Below are positions 44,271 through 51,971 of a stretch of 64,000 nucleotides of DNA, piece by piece. A model generated the notes under the pieces. It had not been told where the DNA came from. It ran no database searches and saw nothing but the letters and a program-made list of their open reading frames with translations. Source of the stretch: JACMLD01 sp044227095 (lineage in GTDB: Bacteria; Bacteroidota; Bacteroidia; Chitinophagales; Chitinophagaceae); assembly GCA_044227095.1 (NCBI GenBank), contig JBGAFV010000001.1, positions 2,108,001 through 2,172,000 of the forward strand. The letters are read 5' to 3'. The position numbers and the translations under genes are program-made. Each line of letters starts with the position of its first letter. Position 1 is the stretch's first letter.

Positions 44271-44720
44271 TCAGGCATCAGGAATTTCTGGCTCAACCAG
44301 TTTCATCAATTTATCTAAAGATTCCTGCCAGCCTAAATAGCACATTTCTGCAGGTATAACCGCGGGAATATTTTCCTGCACAACTTTAAGTTCTGTTCCG
44401 CAAATAACTTTTTTAAGCCAAACAGAAGTAATCATTTCTCCGGGCAAATTAGGATCATCAAACTTGTCTGTATATTTTAAAAAACTATTTGGCGCTACTT
44501 CTAAATATTCACCACCAAAAGAATGACTATGGCCAGTAGAGAAATTTGTAAAAGACATTCTAAAGCTGCCACCAACACGCACATCAAACTGATGGACTGT
44601 ACATAAAAAACCATAAGGTGGCAACCAGGAACATATGGCATTGGCTTCTGTAAATGCACGATACACTTTTTCCGGGCTTGCTTTAAGCACCCTGTGCAAT
44701 GAAACGCTATTTTTTGACAT
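44271..44720 (-). CDS. SRPBCC/AHSA1-domain protein
   Basis: This 149-residue protein of the START/Bet v1-like fold, AHSA1 branch, has the family opening HRVLKASPEKVYRAFTEANAICSW and a later GGSFRMSF and LGWQESLDKL. It probably binds a hydrophobic ligand or assists a protein, but no specific role is known. It converges with the TPR-like gene, 25 bases apart. Confidence 0.85.
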   Translation of the reverse strand: MSKNSVSLHRVLKASPEKVYRAFTEANAICSWLPPYGFLCTVHQFDVRVGGSFRMSFTNFSTGHSHSFGGEYLEVAPNSFLKYTDKFDDPNLPGEMITSVWLKKVICGTELKVVQENIPAVIPAEMCYLGWQESLDKLMKLVEPEIPDA

Positions 44721-44830
44721 ATTGATTTTATTTAGGTTCTTATTTTTTTAAAGTACTGATTAAAGTTACAAAGTTCAATGTTCACCAGTTGTCATTTTTC
44801 TAACGATGATAGATAATATATGCATAGCAA

Positions 44831-44862
44831 TAATAAAGCCCGATATTAACCGGGCTTTATTA
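44831..44862. terminator. Hairpin terminator after the glutamate dehydrogenase gene
   Basis: A perfect 12-bp stem (TAATAAAGCCCG at 44831-44842 with CGGGCTTTATTA at 44851-44862) encloses an 8-base loop. It lies 3' of the minus-strand dehydrogenase gene and upstream of the AHSA1 gene. The flank on the minus strand is not T-rich, so termination may be partial or it may act as a processing site. Confidence 0.6.
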
Positions 44863-44911
44863 CTTTTCTGCAAAGCTTAAAGCTTTGCTTATGTTGAATA
44901 TAGTTATACTG

Positions 44912-44940
44912 TACAAGTGTGCGACGCAAGAGAAGTTGAT
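44912..44940 (+). repeat. Dispersed repeat with core AAGTGTGCGACGC
   Basis: The first 19 bases (TGTACAAGTGTGCGACGCA) match the copy at 8495; the right end reads GAGAAGTTG. It lies in the spacer downstream of the glutamate dehydrogenase gene. Confidence 0.65.
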
Positions 44941-44971
44941 AAGCACACTGCTGCTTGTTCCATAATTATTG

Positions 44972-46390
44972 TTATGGAAAAATACCCAGCTCAGCATAAC
45001 TGGTGCCTACTTTATTAATGGCCACTACATATGCTGCTGTACGCATATCGGGCACTGCAGGGTTTGCTTTCCATGCATCCATAATTTCACGTGTGGCGGT
45101 AATCATGGTTTCTTCAAGTCCGCTGTATACCAAATCTGCTTCATCTGCGCCGTGCATAATAAAATCTCTTTCTTTAGGACTTACTTTTTTACTGGTCAGT
45201 TCTTCTATCTGTCCTAAGATATGGCTATTCATATTTTCTGTAAAACGCTTTTCCATACGGCCATAACGTACATGGCTAAGGTTTTTTAGCCATTCAAAAT
45301 AACTAACGGTTACGCCGCCTGCATTTAAATACATATCTGGCACTACTAATACGCCTTTCTTAATAAATATCTCGTCTGCTTCTGGTGTAAGTGGGCCGTT
45401 TGCAGCTTCGCCAATAATTTTTGCTTTTACATTTGGTGCATTCTTGCCATCAATTACATTCTCCAGTGCGGCTGGTATAAGTATATCGCAATCCAGTTCA
45501 AGGGCATCTCCGGATTTTGCCAGGTTGGTTGCCCCGGGAAAATTTAAAATAGAACCTGTTTTTTTTCTGTGCTGAAAAACTTCTTCTTCATTAAGGCCGT
45601 TAGCATTCATAATAGCGCCTTCATATTCTGCAAGTGCAATTACTTTAGCGCCACCCTGACGGAAGAATTTGGCGGCATGATAACCCACATTGCCAAGGCC
45701 CTGTACAACCACGGTTTTTCCTTCTACGCCAACTGTAAGGCCAAGTTTCTTCATTACATCTGGCATGCTGCAAACTTCACGCAGTCCATAAAAAACTCCC
45801 AGTCCGGTAGCTTCCCTGCGGCCACGAACGCCACCTTGTGTTACAGGTTTGCCGGTTACACAACCCAGTGCATCAATTTCGCCGGGGCGCATGCTGGTAT
45901 AGGTATCCAGTATCCAGGCCATTTCACGTTCGCCAGTACCATAATCAGGTGCAGGAACATCTGTACCCGGTCCAATAAAATTTTTCTTTATTAACTCATG
46001 CGTATAACGGCGGGTAATTTTTTCCAGTTCGTATGGAGTATATTTTTTGGGGTCGATGCTGATGCCGCCTTTTGCGCCACCAAACGGAACGTTTACAATA
46101 GCGCATTTGTAAGTCATTAGTGCAGCAAGCGCCATCACCTCATCTAGGTTAACAGCTGTAGAAAAACGGATACCGCCTTTGCAGGGGGTTTTGTGGTGTG
46201 AATGCTGTACACGATAAGCCTTAATTACTTCTATTTTGTCGCCAATTTTTACCGGGAAATGCATCCTGTATACTGAATTGCATTGCTTGATTTGTTCCAG
46301 CAAACCCGGGTCTATGCTGGTAAACTTTGCAGCCTTATCGAAACTTTTTTCTACGGCTCCGAAAAAGCTGTATTCATGTTGTCCTGCCAT
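44972..46390 (-). CDS. gdhA: Glutamate dehydrogenase family protein
   Basis: This 472-residue amino-acid dehydrogenase of the Glu/Leu/Phe/Val family has a substrate-domain pattern (HSHHKTPCKGGIRFS, then PFGGAKGGISIDP with the catalytic-region lysines) and PAPDYGTGEREMAWILD. An NAD(P)-binding Rossmann domain has VVQGLGNVGYHAAKFF. It most likely interconverts glutamate and 2-oxoglutarate with ammonia. It is a single transcription unit with a hairpin at its 3' end. Confidence 0.93.
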   Translation of the reverse strand: MAGQHEYSFFGAVEKSFDKAAKFTSIDPGLLEQIKQCNSVYRMHFPVKIGDKIEVIKAYRVQHSHHKTPCKGGIRFSTAVNLDEVMALAALMTYKCAIVNVPFGGAKGGISIDPKKYTPYELEKITRRYTHELIKKNFIGPGTDVPAPDYGTGEREMAWILDTYTSMRPGEIDALGCVTGKPVTQGGVRGRREATGLGVFYGLREVCSMPDVMKKLGLTVGVEGKTVVVQGLGNVGYHAAKFFRQGGAKVIALAEYEGAIMNANGLNEEEVFQHRKKTGSILNFPGATNLAKSGDALELDCDILIPAALENVIDGKNAPNVKAKIIGEAANGPLTPEADEIFIKKGVLVVPDMYLNAGGVTVSYFEWLKNLSHVRYGRMEKRFTENMNSHILGQIEELTSKKVSPKERDFIMHGADEADLVYSGLEETMITATREIMDAWKANPAVPDMRTAAYVVAINKVGTSYAELGIFP

Positions 46391-46554
46391 AAGATTTGTT
46401 TTAAGTTTATATAGTACAATCGTTTGTTAGTTAATGCGGTGCTGAAAATTTGCAGCAACCTGCTAAATGGATGTTTTTTCCGGTTACATAGTACAGCTAA
46501 AACACGTTTCCTGTTCACTTCATGCCATCAACTTATTGTTAACTGCAGGTTGAT

Positions 46555-46782
46555 TTATTTGCTTTCCTTTTCCAGTTTTGTAATCTTCCTGTCCAGGCGC
46601 ACAAGGTATAAAATAAGTCCGATGAGTATAATGAGCAACACGGTAACCACCACGTAAATCTTGCCATTGTGCCGCATGTCAAAAGCGGTGTATTGTTTCT
46701 CAGCATCGGTTGCCTGCGCAAGCAAGGTAGCGGGCAGGGCTATATATAAACACAGTAGCAATGAAATTATTTTCTTAGCCAT
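46555..46782 (-). CDS. Small CcmD-like membrane protein
   Basis: This 75-residue protein has a signal-like helix (ending LLAQ) and a second helix (IYVVVTVLLIILIGLILYLV), followed by a basic, coiled tail. The start overlaps the ccmC gene by eight bases, which fits the small CcmD partner that helps release haem-loaded CcmE from CcmABC. Sequence alone would not identify it; the call rests on position and topology. Confidence 0.65.
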   Translation of the reverse strand: MAKKIISLLLCLYIALPATLLAQATDAEKQYTAFDMRHNGKIYVVVTVLLIILIGLILYLVRLDRKITKLEKESK

Positions 46783-47455
46783 TCAATAAACTTTTCTCTT
46801 TTATTAAATCAACCCTGATTTTTAGGGAAGTAAGCCATACGCCCAAAAGGGTCCAACCAATTATAGCGGGGTAAAAAACGGCTTTTATCCTGTTATCAGA
46901 ATCTTTAAAATTAAGGGCCGGGTTGCCACCTTTACCAGGGTGAAGGCTTTCCAGCAGGCGTGGCAAAATCCAGATAGAAGGAAAGAGCATAGCATAAGCA
47001 AAGATGGCATATACTGCGCTTATCCTTGCCCTCTTGTCAATATCATTAAGAGAGCCCCGCAATACCAGGTAAGCAAAATAGATAAGCAATGCTATGGCTG
47101 CGCCGGTAAGTTTGGGTTCAGTAAAAATTTGGGTGGAGTCTGCAAATTCAGTCCATGTATAGGTGGCCCATACAGCACCGGTGGCATAACCTAATACGCC
47201 AAACAGGAGGCCTACTTTGGCAAAGTTAACGGCGTAAATATCATGCTGCAGGTTTTGCGTACGCAGGTATTTAATGGAATAAATAACGGAAGTGGTAAAC
47301 AATACCATCATGGCAAACCACATGCACACGTGGAAAAACATATTGCGGATGCTTTCGTGCAGTATTTCGCGGGCGGGCATGGGGAGTAACAAACCACCGG
47401 CAACCGTATAAAGAAGCAGAAGAACACAAACAATTTTCCACCATGACTTGCGCAT
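46775..47455 (-). CDS. ccmC: CcmC/CcsA-like cytochrome c biogenesis protein
   Basis: This 226-residue protein with six hydrophobic helices belongs to the haem-handling CcmC family. Two flanking histidines expected to bind haem are visible (NMFFHVCMW and LESLHPGKGG). The tryptophan-rich signature WGxWWxxD is not intact: this protein has YTWTEFADSTQIFTEPKL instead. The family is otherwise clear from EPKLTGAAIALLIYFAYL and RARISAVYAIFAY. It is followed by the CcmD-like gene and preceded by ccmB after a repeat-filled spacer. Confidence 0.85.
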   Translation of the reverse strand: MRKSWWKIVCVLLLLYTVAGGLLLPMPAREILHESIRNMFFHVCMWFAMMVLFTTSVIYSIKYLRTQNLQHDIYAVNFAKVGLLFGVLGYATGAVWATYTWTEFADSTQIFTEPKLTGAAIALLIYFAYLVLRGSLNDIDKRARISAVYAIFAYAMLFPSIWILPRLLESLHPGKGGNPALNFKDSDNRIKAVFYPAIIGWTLLGVWLTSLKIRVDLIKEKSLLNG

Positions 47456-47492
47456 ATCAATTTGCGTTTAGGCGTTGCAAATGTAGTGTTTG

Positions 47493-47646
47493 TTTCACGC
47501 AAAGAAGCAAAGATTTTTGTTATATAAAGAGGCAAAGAAGGGGTTTCACGCAGCGTACACAGCGAGGCAACGATCGCATCGAAATAAAGATATTATTGTA
47601 GCAAGCTTCTTTGCGTTCGCTTCTTCTTTGCGCTCTTTGCGTGAAA
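47493..47646. repeat. Inverted repeat of the TTTCACGCAAAG type between ccmB and ccmC
   Basis: TTTCACGCAAAG (47493-47504) is the exact reverse complement of CTTTGCGTGAAA (47635-47646). Inside are further AAAGAAGC and CTTTGCG words and a third TTTCACGCA. It fills the spacer between ccmB and ccmC on the minus strand and could weaken or end transcription between them. Confidence 0.7.
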
Positions 47647-47651
47647 TAATA

Positions 47652-48311
47652 TTAGTCCTTCCAGAGAAATGGAAAAAGGATAATAGCCAGGGCTACCACC
47701 AGCACATCTAATCCTGCAAGTAATAAAACCATTTGAAGCAGGCCACCCTGTAAAACATCTGAAAAGACAATGTTGGATATTTTCATTAGCAACATTAGCT
47801 GCGGAATAATAAGCGGGAAACCCATTATGGCCATTAATGCTGCATTTTGCTGTGCACGTGCTGCTATAGCAGATAAAAAAGTAAATACCAGGCTAAGGCT
47901 GGTTCCGCCGAGCAATGTAATGCCTAAAAATTGAAGACCGCGTATAACAGGATTGCCAAGAAAAACAGCAAACAATAACCAACTGATAAGCGTCATAATC
48001 ATCATCAGCAAAACATTAAACAGCAGTTTTGCAACAATAAAGTGCTTTCCACCCGCAATTGAATAAAAGTATAGCATGCGTCCGCGGCTTTCTGCCAAAA
48101 AGCTTTTTGCCACAGCATTTACGCAAACAAAAAGCTGTATCATCCAGAACAATCCGTTCCATACATTTATTTCCGGTTGGCCCATAGCCAGGTACAAAAC
48201 AAAAATAGTAGCGGCTACATAAAGTAGTACGCCATAAAAACTGTATTGCTGTCTTATTTCCAGCAGCAGGTCTTTTTTAAAGAGGGCAACTATATGATTG
48301 GTTGGCTTAAT
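47652..48311 (-). CDS. ccmB: Haem exporter membrane subunit CcmB, start codon unusual
   Basis: This is the membrane component of the CcmABC haem exporter. The region from TTG 48197 gives only 181 residues, but the frame stays open upstream and reads IVALFKKDLLLEIRQQYSF, which is the conserved N-terminus of CcmB. Including it gives about 219 residues, the usual size. No ATG, GTG or TTG lies in this part; ATT 48311 or ATA 48293 are the only reasonable starts before the TAA at 48318-48320. Either a rare start is used or there is a sequence error. The coordinates use ATT 48311. No ccmA gene is in the window. Confidence 0.75.
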   Translation of the reverse strand: MKPTNHIVALFKKDLLLEIRQQYSFYGVLLYVAATIFVLYLAMGQPEINVWNGLFWMIQLFVCVNAVAKSFLAESRGRMLYFYSIAGGKHFIVAKLLFNVLLMMIMTLISWLLFAVFLGNPVIRGLQFLGITLLGGTSLSLVFTFLSAIAARAQQNAALMAIMGFPLIIPQLMLLMKISNIVFSDVLQGGLLQMVLLLAGLDVLVVALAIILFPFLWKD

Positions 48312-48380
48312 AACAAGTTATTTGCAACAAAAATAAATAGCTTGTCTTTAATTACGGATAATTTTATTACTACCTCCTTC

Positions 48381-49184
48381 ATGAAAAAGAACTGTTCAAC
48401 AATCCTTTTATTACTGATATTGCTATCAGCCTGCTTTTCAGCAAATGCACAAATCATTAATATAGATAAAACAGACACTTCGGATTACGTTAAGAAAGCT
48501 GTATGGAATGGTAATATTTCGCTGGCGCTGGAAGTAGATAAACAAAAAACAACTTTGTTTGATGCCAGCAATTTTGCGAATGCATCCCTTCAAAAAAATA
48601 AAGAACTTTTTATAACATCTGCCAGCGAACGCTTTACCTATAATGGCGACAATAGTTTTTTAAATAAAGGATATGTGCATTTGAGGTGGCGGCACAATTA
48701 TAAAGAACAATTGCACCCCGAAAGTTTTGTACAGTACCAGTGGGATGACGCATTGGGCATGATACACCGCTTTGTAGCAGGAGAAAACCTGAGGTATAAT
48801 TTCTGGCACCGCCAGTTGTGGGAGTTAACCGTAGCAACCGGCATTATGTACGAAGCAGAATTATGGAATTATACTGCTGTAGATTCTGTAAAAATTCCTG
48901 CCAACCCTGTAAACCAGCATAGCCGCGAACTTAAATCAAACAACTATATAAAACTGGAAGGCAATGTTTCTGCTGTGAGCAAACTTTCAGTAATTGTTTT
49001 TTACCAGGCCGCGTTTAAAGATTTTTTTAAACCGCGGGTATCAGGTGTAATAAATTTTACTACAGATATATCAAAACATTTTTCTCTTGCAATACAGTAT
49101 AATGGTTTGTTTGATGCAGAACCTGTAGTACCGATTTTTAAGTTTTATTACAATTATTCTACCGGGCTGGTGTACAAGTTTTAG
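48381..49184 (+). CDS. DUF481-like outer-membrane protein
   Basis: This 267-residue protein has a signal peptide (ending ANAQ). The mature part shows alternating strands and a closing aromatic residue, and it resembles DUF481-type barrels (GYVHLRWRHNYKEQLHPESFVQYQWD, GENLRYNFWHRQLWELTVATG). The function is unknown. It is divergent from ccmB, whose start region lies about 70 bases away. ATG 48381 is chosen because it begins the signal peptide. Confidence 0.75.
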   Translation: MKKNCSTILLLLILLSACFSANAQIINIDKTDTSDYVKKAVWNGNISLALEVDKQKTTLFDASNFANASLQKNKELFITSASERFTYNGDNSFLNKGYVHLRWRHNYKEQLHPESFVQYQWDDALGMIHRFVAGENLRYNFWHRQLWELTVATGIMYEAELWNYTAVDSVKIPANPVNQHSRELKSNNYIKLEGNVSAVSKLSVIVFYQAAFKDFFKPRVSGVINFTTDISKHFSLAIQYNGLFDAEPVVPIFKFYYNYSTGLVYKF

Positions 49185-49282
49185 TATTGAGTATAAGTAT
49201 AGAGATAATCTAACGCTTTCTCTCTGTAAATCTCCGGAACCTTTTTGCCGGAATTGTGAATACTAAATACTGAGTACTAAAA
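49180..49282. terminator. Long word-repeat inverted repeat at a convergent junction
   Basis: TTTTAGTATTGAGTATAAG on the left can pair with ATACTAAATACTGAGTACTA on the right with few mismatches. An inner TCCGG-CCGGA hairpin lies between. It lies between the convergent DUF481-like and thymidine kinase genes and should help to end both. Confidence 0.5.
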
Positions 49283-49283
49283 T

Positions 49284-49853
49284 CTAATTTACGTTATGAT
49301 AGCAATGCCTGCACCTTGGTTCGTACATATCTTTTTCTCCCAATAATACCTGTCCGGTTTGCGAAGATTTACGATAGGAGTAGTTGGCTATATTTCCACA
49401 TTTCACGCATATGGCATGCAACTTGGTTATATAATCTGCCTTGGCAAGGAGGAACGGCATTTGACCAAAGGGCTTGCCGGTATAATCCATATCGAGGCCG
49501 GCTATAATTACACGTATGCCGCGAAGAGCAAGTTGATCACATACATCCGGCAGTTGGTCGTCGAAGAACTGGGCTTCATCAATACCCACAACATCAACAT
49601 CGCTTGCCATTAAAAGGATGGTTTGAGAGTTGTCAACAGGCGTAGAAGGGATAGCATTATCATCGTGCGAAACAATATTCTTGATATCGTAACGGATATC
49701 AATACCGGGTTTAAATATTTCTACTTTCTGGTTGGCGATGCGCACCCTTTTTAAACGGCGTATTAGTTCTTCTGTTTTACCACTGAACATGGAACCACAG
49801 ATTACTTCTATCCAGCCGCGTCGCTCTCCGGAAAGACTGGGTTCAATAAACAT
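49284..49853 (-). CDS. tdk: Thymidine kinase
   Basis: This 189-residue enzyme phosphorylates thymidine with ATP for nucleotide salvage. The P-loop is GSMFSGKT (20-27), the Walker-B-like region VVGIDEAQFFD, and a zinc site is formed by CVKCGN and CRHC near the C-terminus. It is the type II (human TK1-like) enzyme. The length is normal. Confidence 0.95.
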   Translation of the reverse strand: MFIEPSLSGERRGWIEVICGSMFSGKTEELIRRLKRVRIANQKVEIFKPGIDIRYDIKNIVSHDDNAIPSTPVDNSQTILLMASDVDVVGIDEAQFFDDQLPDVCDQLALRGIRVIIAGLDMDYTGKPFGQMPFLLAKADYITKLHAICVKCGNIANYSYRKSSQTGQVLLGEKDMYEPRCRHCYHNVN

Positions 49854-49927
49854 GCTTTAACATTATTTGCTTAAAAATACTCATTAACTTTAGCATAGAG
49901 ATTATAACGTCAAATGTAACACAACCC

Positions 49928-50638
49928 ATGGAAAGAGTTAAGGTACTTATTAATACACTCCAACAGCAGGCACAGCAAAATGCAGGCCCGGCTGTTTTAC
50001 TGGCTACGTTGCAACAAATACAACTTGAACTTACTGGCGGCGTTGCTTCTGCCGGAAGACAACTCGGTACAGCAAAAGTGGCCGTTGTAATGCCCAATAA
50101 TCACAGCAGGTTTATGCCCCCTGTTCAGGAAACTGCAGATTTTGTAAAAGAAGATACCACTCAAAAAATACCACAGGAAGCTGAAGCAGTAGTAACAGAA
50201 GCAAAGGTTGAATATGAACATGCAGCAACAGCAGTTAAAAAAGATACAGGCTGGACTTTTGATCCATTAAGAGAAATACCAACGCTATCTCACCAGTTAA
50301 ATTCTAAAGAACTTAATGATATTATCGGTCATTCCGGCGCATCGCTCAACGATAAATTAAAAACAGAGAAAACAGAACTTGCAGAAATATTAAACGAAGC
50401 GCCTATAAAAGATTTGAAAAAAGGAATTGGTATTAATGATCGCTTTGTTTTTCTAAGTGAACTTTTCCGTGGCGATGACGCCATGTATGAAAGAAGCATC
50501 AAAACAATTAATGCCTTCCGCATTTTAGCTGAAGCAGAATACTGGATAGAAAGAGAGTTAAAAGTAAAACTCGGCTGGGATGATGGAAAAGCAACCACAC
50601 AACATTTCTATCAGTTGGTTAAGAGGCGCTTCTCCTGA
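49928..50638 (+). CDS. Conserved protein of unknown function
   Basis: This 236-residue cytoplasmic protein has a variable N-terminal half, rich in Gln, Ala and Val, and a firmer C-terminal half (IKDLKKGIGINDRFVFLSELFRG, then AEYWIERELKVKLGWDDGK). The C-terminal part looks conserved in Bacteroidota, but I know no function for it. It is divergent from tdk, and its last 28 bases overlap the waaA gene, which runs in the opposite direction. Confidence 0.75.
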   Translation: MERVKVLINTLQQQAQQNAGPAVLLATLQQIQLELTGGVASAGRQLGTAKVAVVMPNNHSRFMPPVQETADFVKEDTTQKIPQEAEAVVTEAKVEYEHAATAVKKDTGWTFDPLREIPTLSHQLNSKELNDIIGHSGASLNDKLKTEKTELAEILNEAPIKDLKKGIGINDRFVFLSELFRGDDAMYERSIKTINAFRILAEAEYWIERELKVKLGWDDGKATTQHFYQLVKRRFS

Positions 50639-51882
50639 ATATAATTCATGATTTTTTCTGTTGCCCCTTTGTTGGCATATACAAAATTGCCTGATGCTTG
50701 GCATGCCGCTTTATAAGCGTTTTCATCTTTTAATAGAAACAATAATTTCTCTTCCAGCTCCAGCGCATTCTCAATATCAAAAGCACCTTCAACTTCTATC
50801 AATCCAACTGCTTCTGCAAACTTTTCATATACCGGGCCGAAAATAATTGGCTTGCTGTACACCGCTGCTTCAAGCACATTATGAACGCCATCGTCTCCAA
50901 AACCACCACCTATATAAGCAATAGTAGCGTATTTGTATAATCTTGCCAGCAGCCCAATATTGTCTATTACCAGTGTATTGATTTTTTTATTCTGATCTGC
51001 AGGTGTTTTATCGTTTTTAATAAACTGCGAGTAGCGTACACTGTTATGAAATAATTTTTCAATTTCTTTTAAATGCTCTTCATCAATTTCATGTGGTGCG
51101 ATGATAAATTTTATTTCGGGATGGGTATTGGCAAAATGATCAAGTTCTTCTTCATCTTCTTCCCAGGTGCTGCCTGCAACAATAACCGGGCTGCTGGCAA
51201 TAAAAGCTTCTATTGAAGGAATGTTTTCAAACTGGCTGGCAATTTCTATAACACGGTCAAACCTGGTATCTCCACTAACCACTACATTGTCTGAAAAGCC
51301 AATGCTGCCCAGCAATTTTTTTGAATCCTGGTTTTGCACAAACATGCTGGTAAAGCAGCTTAGCATATTCTTGTGAAAACTTCCCCAACTTTTAAAAAAT
51401 GGCTGGCTTTCCCTGAAAATGCCCGATACAAGCAGCAGTGAAATATTTTGTTGTTTTATTTGCTGCAGGTAAAAATGCCAGTATTCATACTTTACCCAAA
51501 TAACCAGCACGGGTTTTACAAGCGATAAAAACTTTTTTGCATTGCCCGCACTATCCATTGGCAGGTAGGTAACATAATCAGCGCCTTTATAATCTTTTCT
51601 TATTTCATATCCCGAAGGTGAAAAGAAGGAAAGCAGGATGCTATAACCGGGGTATTGAGCACGAATATTTTCTATCAACGGCCTTGCCTGTTCAAACTCG
51701 CCCAAAGAAGCGCAATGAAACCAGATTATTTTTTTTTGATTGACAGCAGTAAAAGCGGCCAGTTTGTCAAAAACATTTTTACGGCCTGATAGCCAGCGTT
51801 TTGCCTTTTCATTAAAAGGAGATAAAACGATAGCCCCACATTTGTAAAGCCATAAAAACAGCCTGTATAATAAGATAGCCAA
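50611..51882 (-). CDS. waaA: 3-deoxy-D-manno-octulosonic acid transferase
   Basis: This 423-residue glycosyltransferase attaches Kdo to lipid A precursor at the inner membrane. The N-terminal membrane helix, ASLGEFEQARPL with the catalytic Glu, and the C-terminal nucleotide-sugar site (IGGGFGDDGVHNVLEAAVYSK) are all present. It overlaps the unknown gene at 49928 end to end by 28 bases. The length is typical for WaaA/KdtA. Confidence 0.93.
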   Translation of the reverse strand: MAILLYRLFLWLYKCGAIVLSPFNEKAKRWLSGRKNVFDKLAAFTAVNQKKIIWFHCASLGEFEQARPLIENIRAQYPGYSILLSFFSPSGYEIRKDYKGADYVTYLPMDSAGNAKKFLSLVKPVLVIWVKYEYWHFYLQQIKQQNISLLLVSGIFRESQPFFKSWGSFHKNMLSCFTSMFVQNQDSKKLLGSIGFSDNVVVSGDTRFDRVIEIASQFENIPSIEAFIASSPVIVAGSTWEEDEEELDHFANTHPEIKFIIAPHEIDEEHLKEIEKLFHNSVRYSQFIKNDKTPADQNKKINTLVIDNIGLLARLYKYATIAYIGGGFGDDGVHNVLEAAVYSKPIIFGPVYEKFAEAVGLIEVEGAFDIENALELEEKLLFLLKDENAYKAACQASGNFVYANKGATEKIMNYIQEKRLLTN

Positions 51883-51944
51883 TGTTTAAAACAGTTATGT
51901 AGCCACAAATCTAAAATCAAACTTTCACCCTACCTATATTTTAT

Positions 51945-51952
51945 TAATTTTG
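51945..51952 (+). promoter_or_regulatory. Promoter for the nucleotide-sugar operon (TAATTTTG)
   Basis: A TAnnTTTG match lies 20 bases before the DegT-type gene, with a TTTC at 51923-51926 about 19 bases upstream that could serve as the -33 box. It is the likely promoter of the six-gene run to 58059. Confidence 0.5.
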
Positions 51953-51971
51953 CGGCAACTAAAAAATACTT

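Noticed and set aside
48290..48478. 62-codon minus-strand reading frame MKEVVIKLS
   Set aside because: It overlaps the signal-peptide region of the DUF481-like gene and the ccmB start in another frame, and has no protein-like pattern. It was also considered as the true ccmB start, but would need a frameshift.
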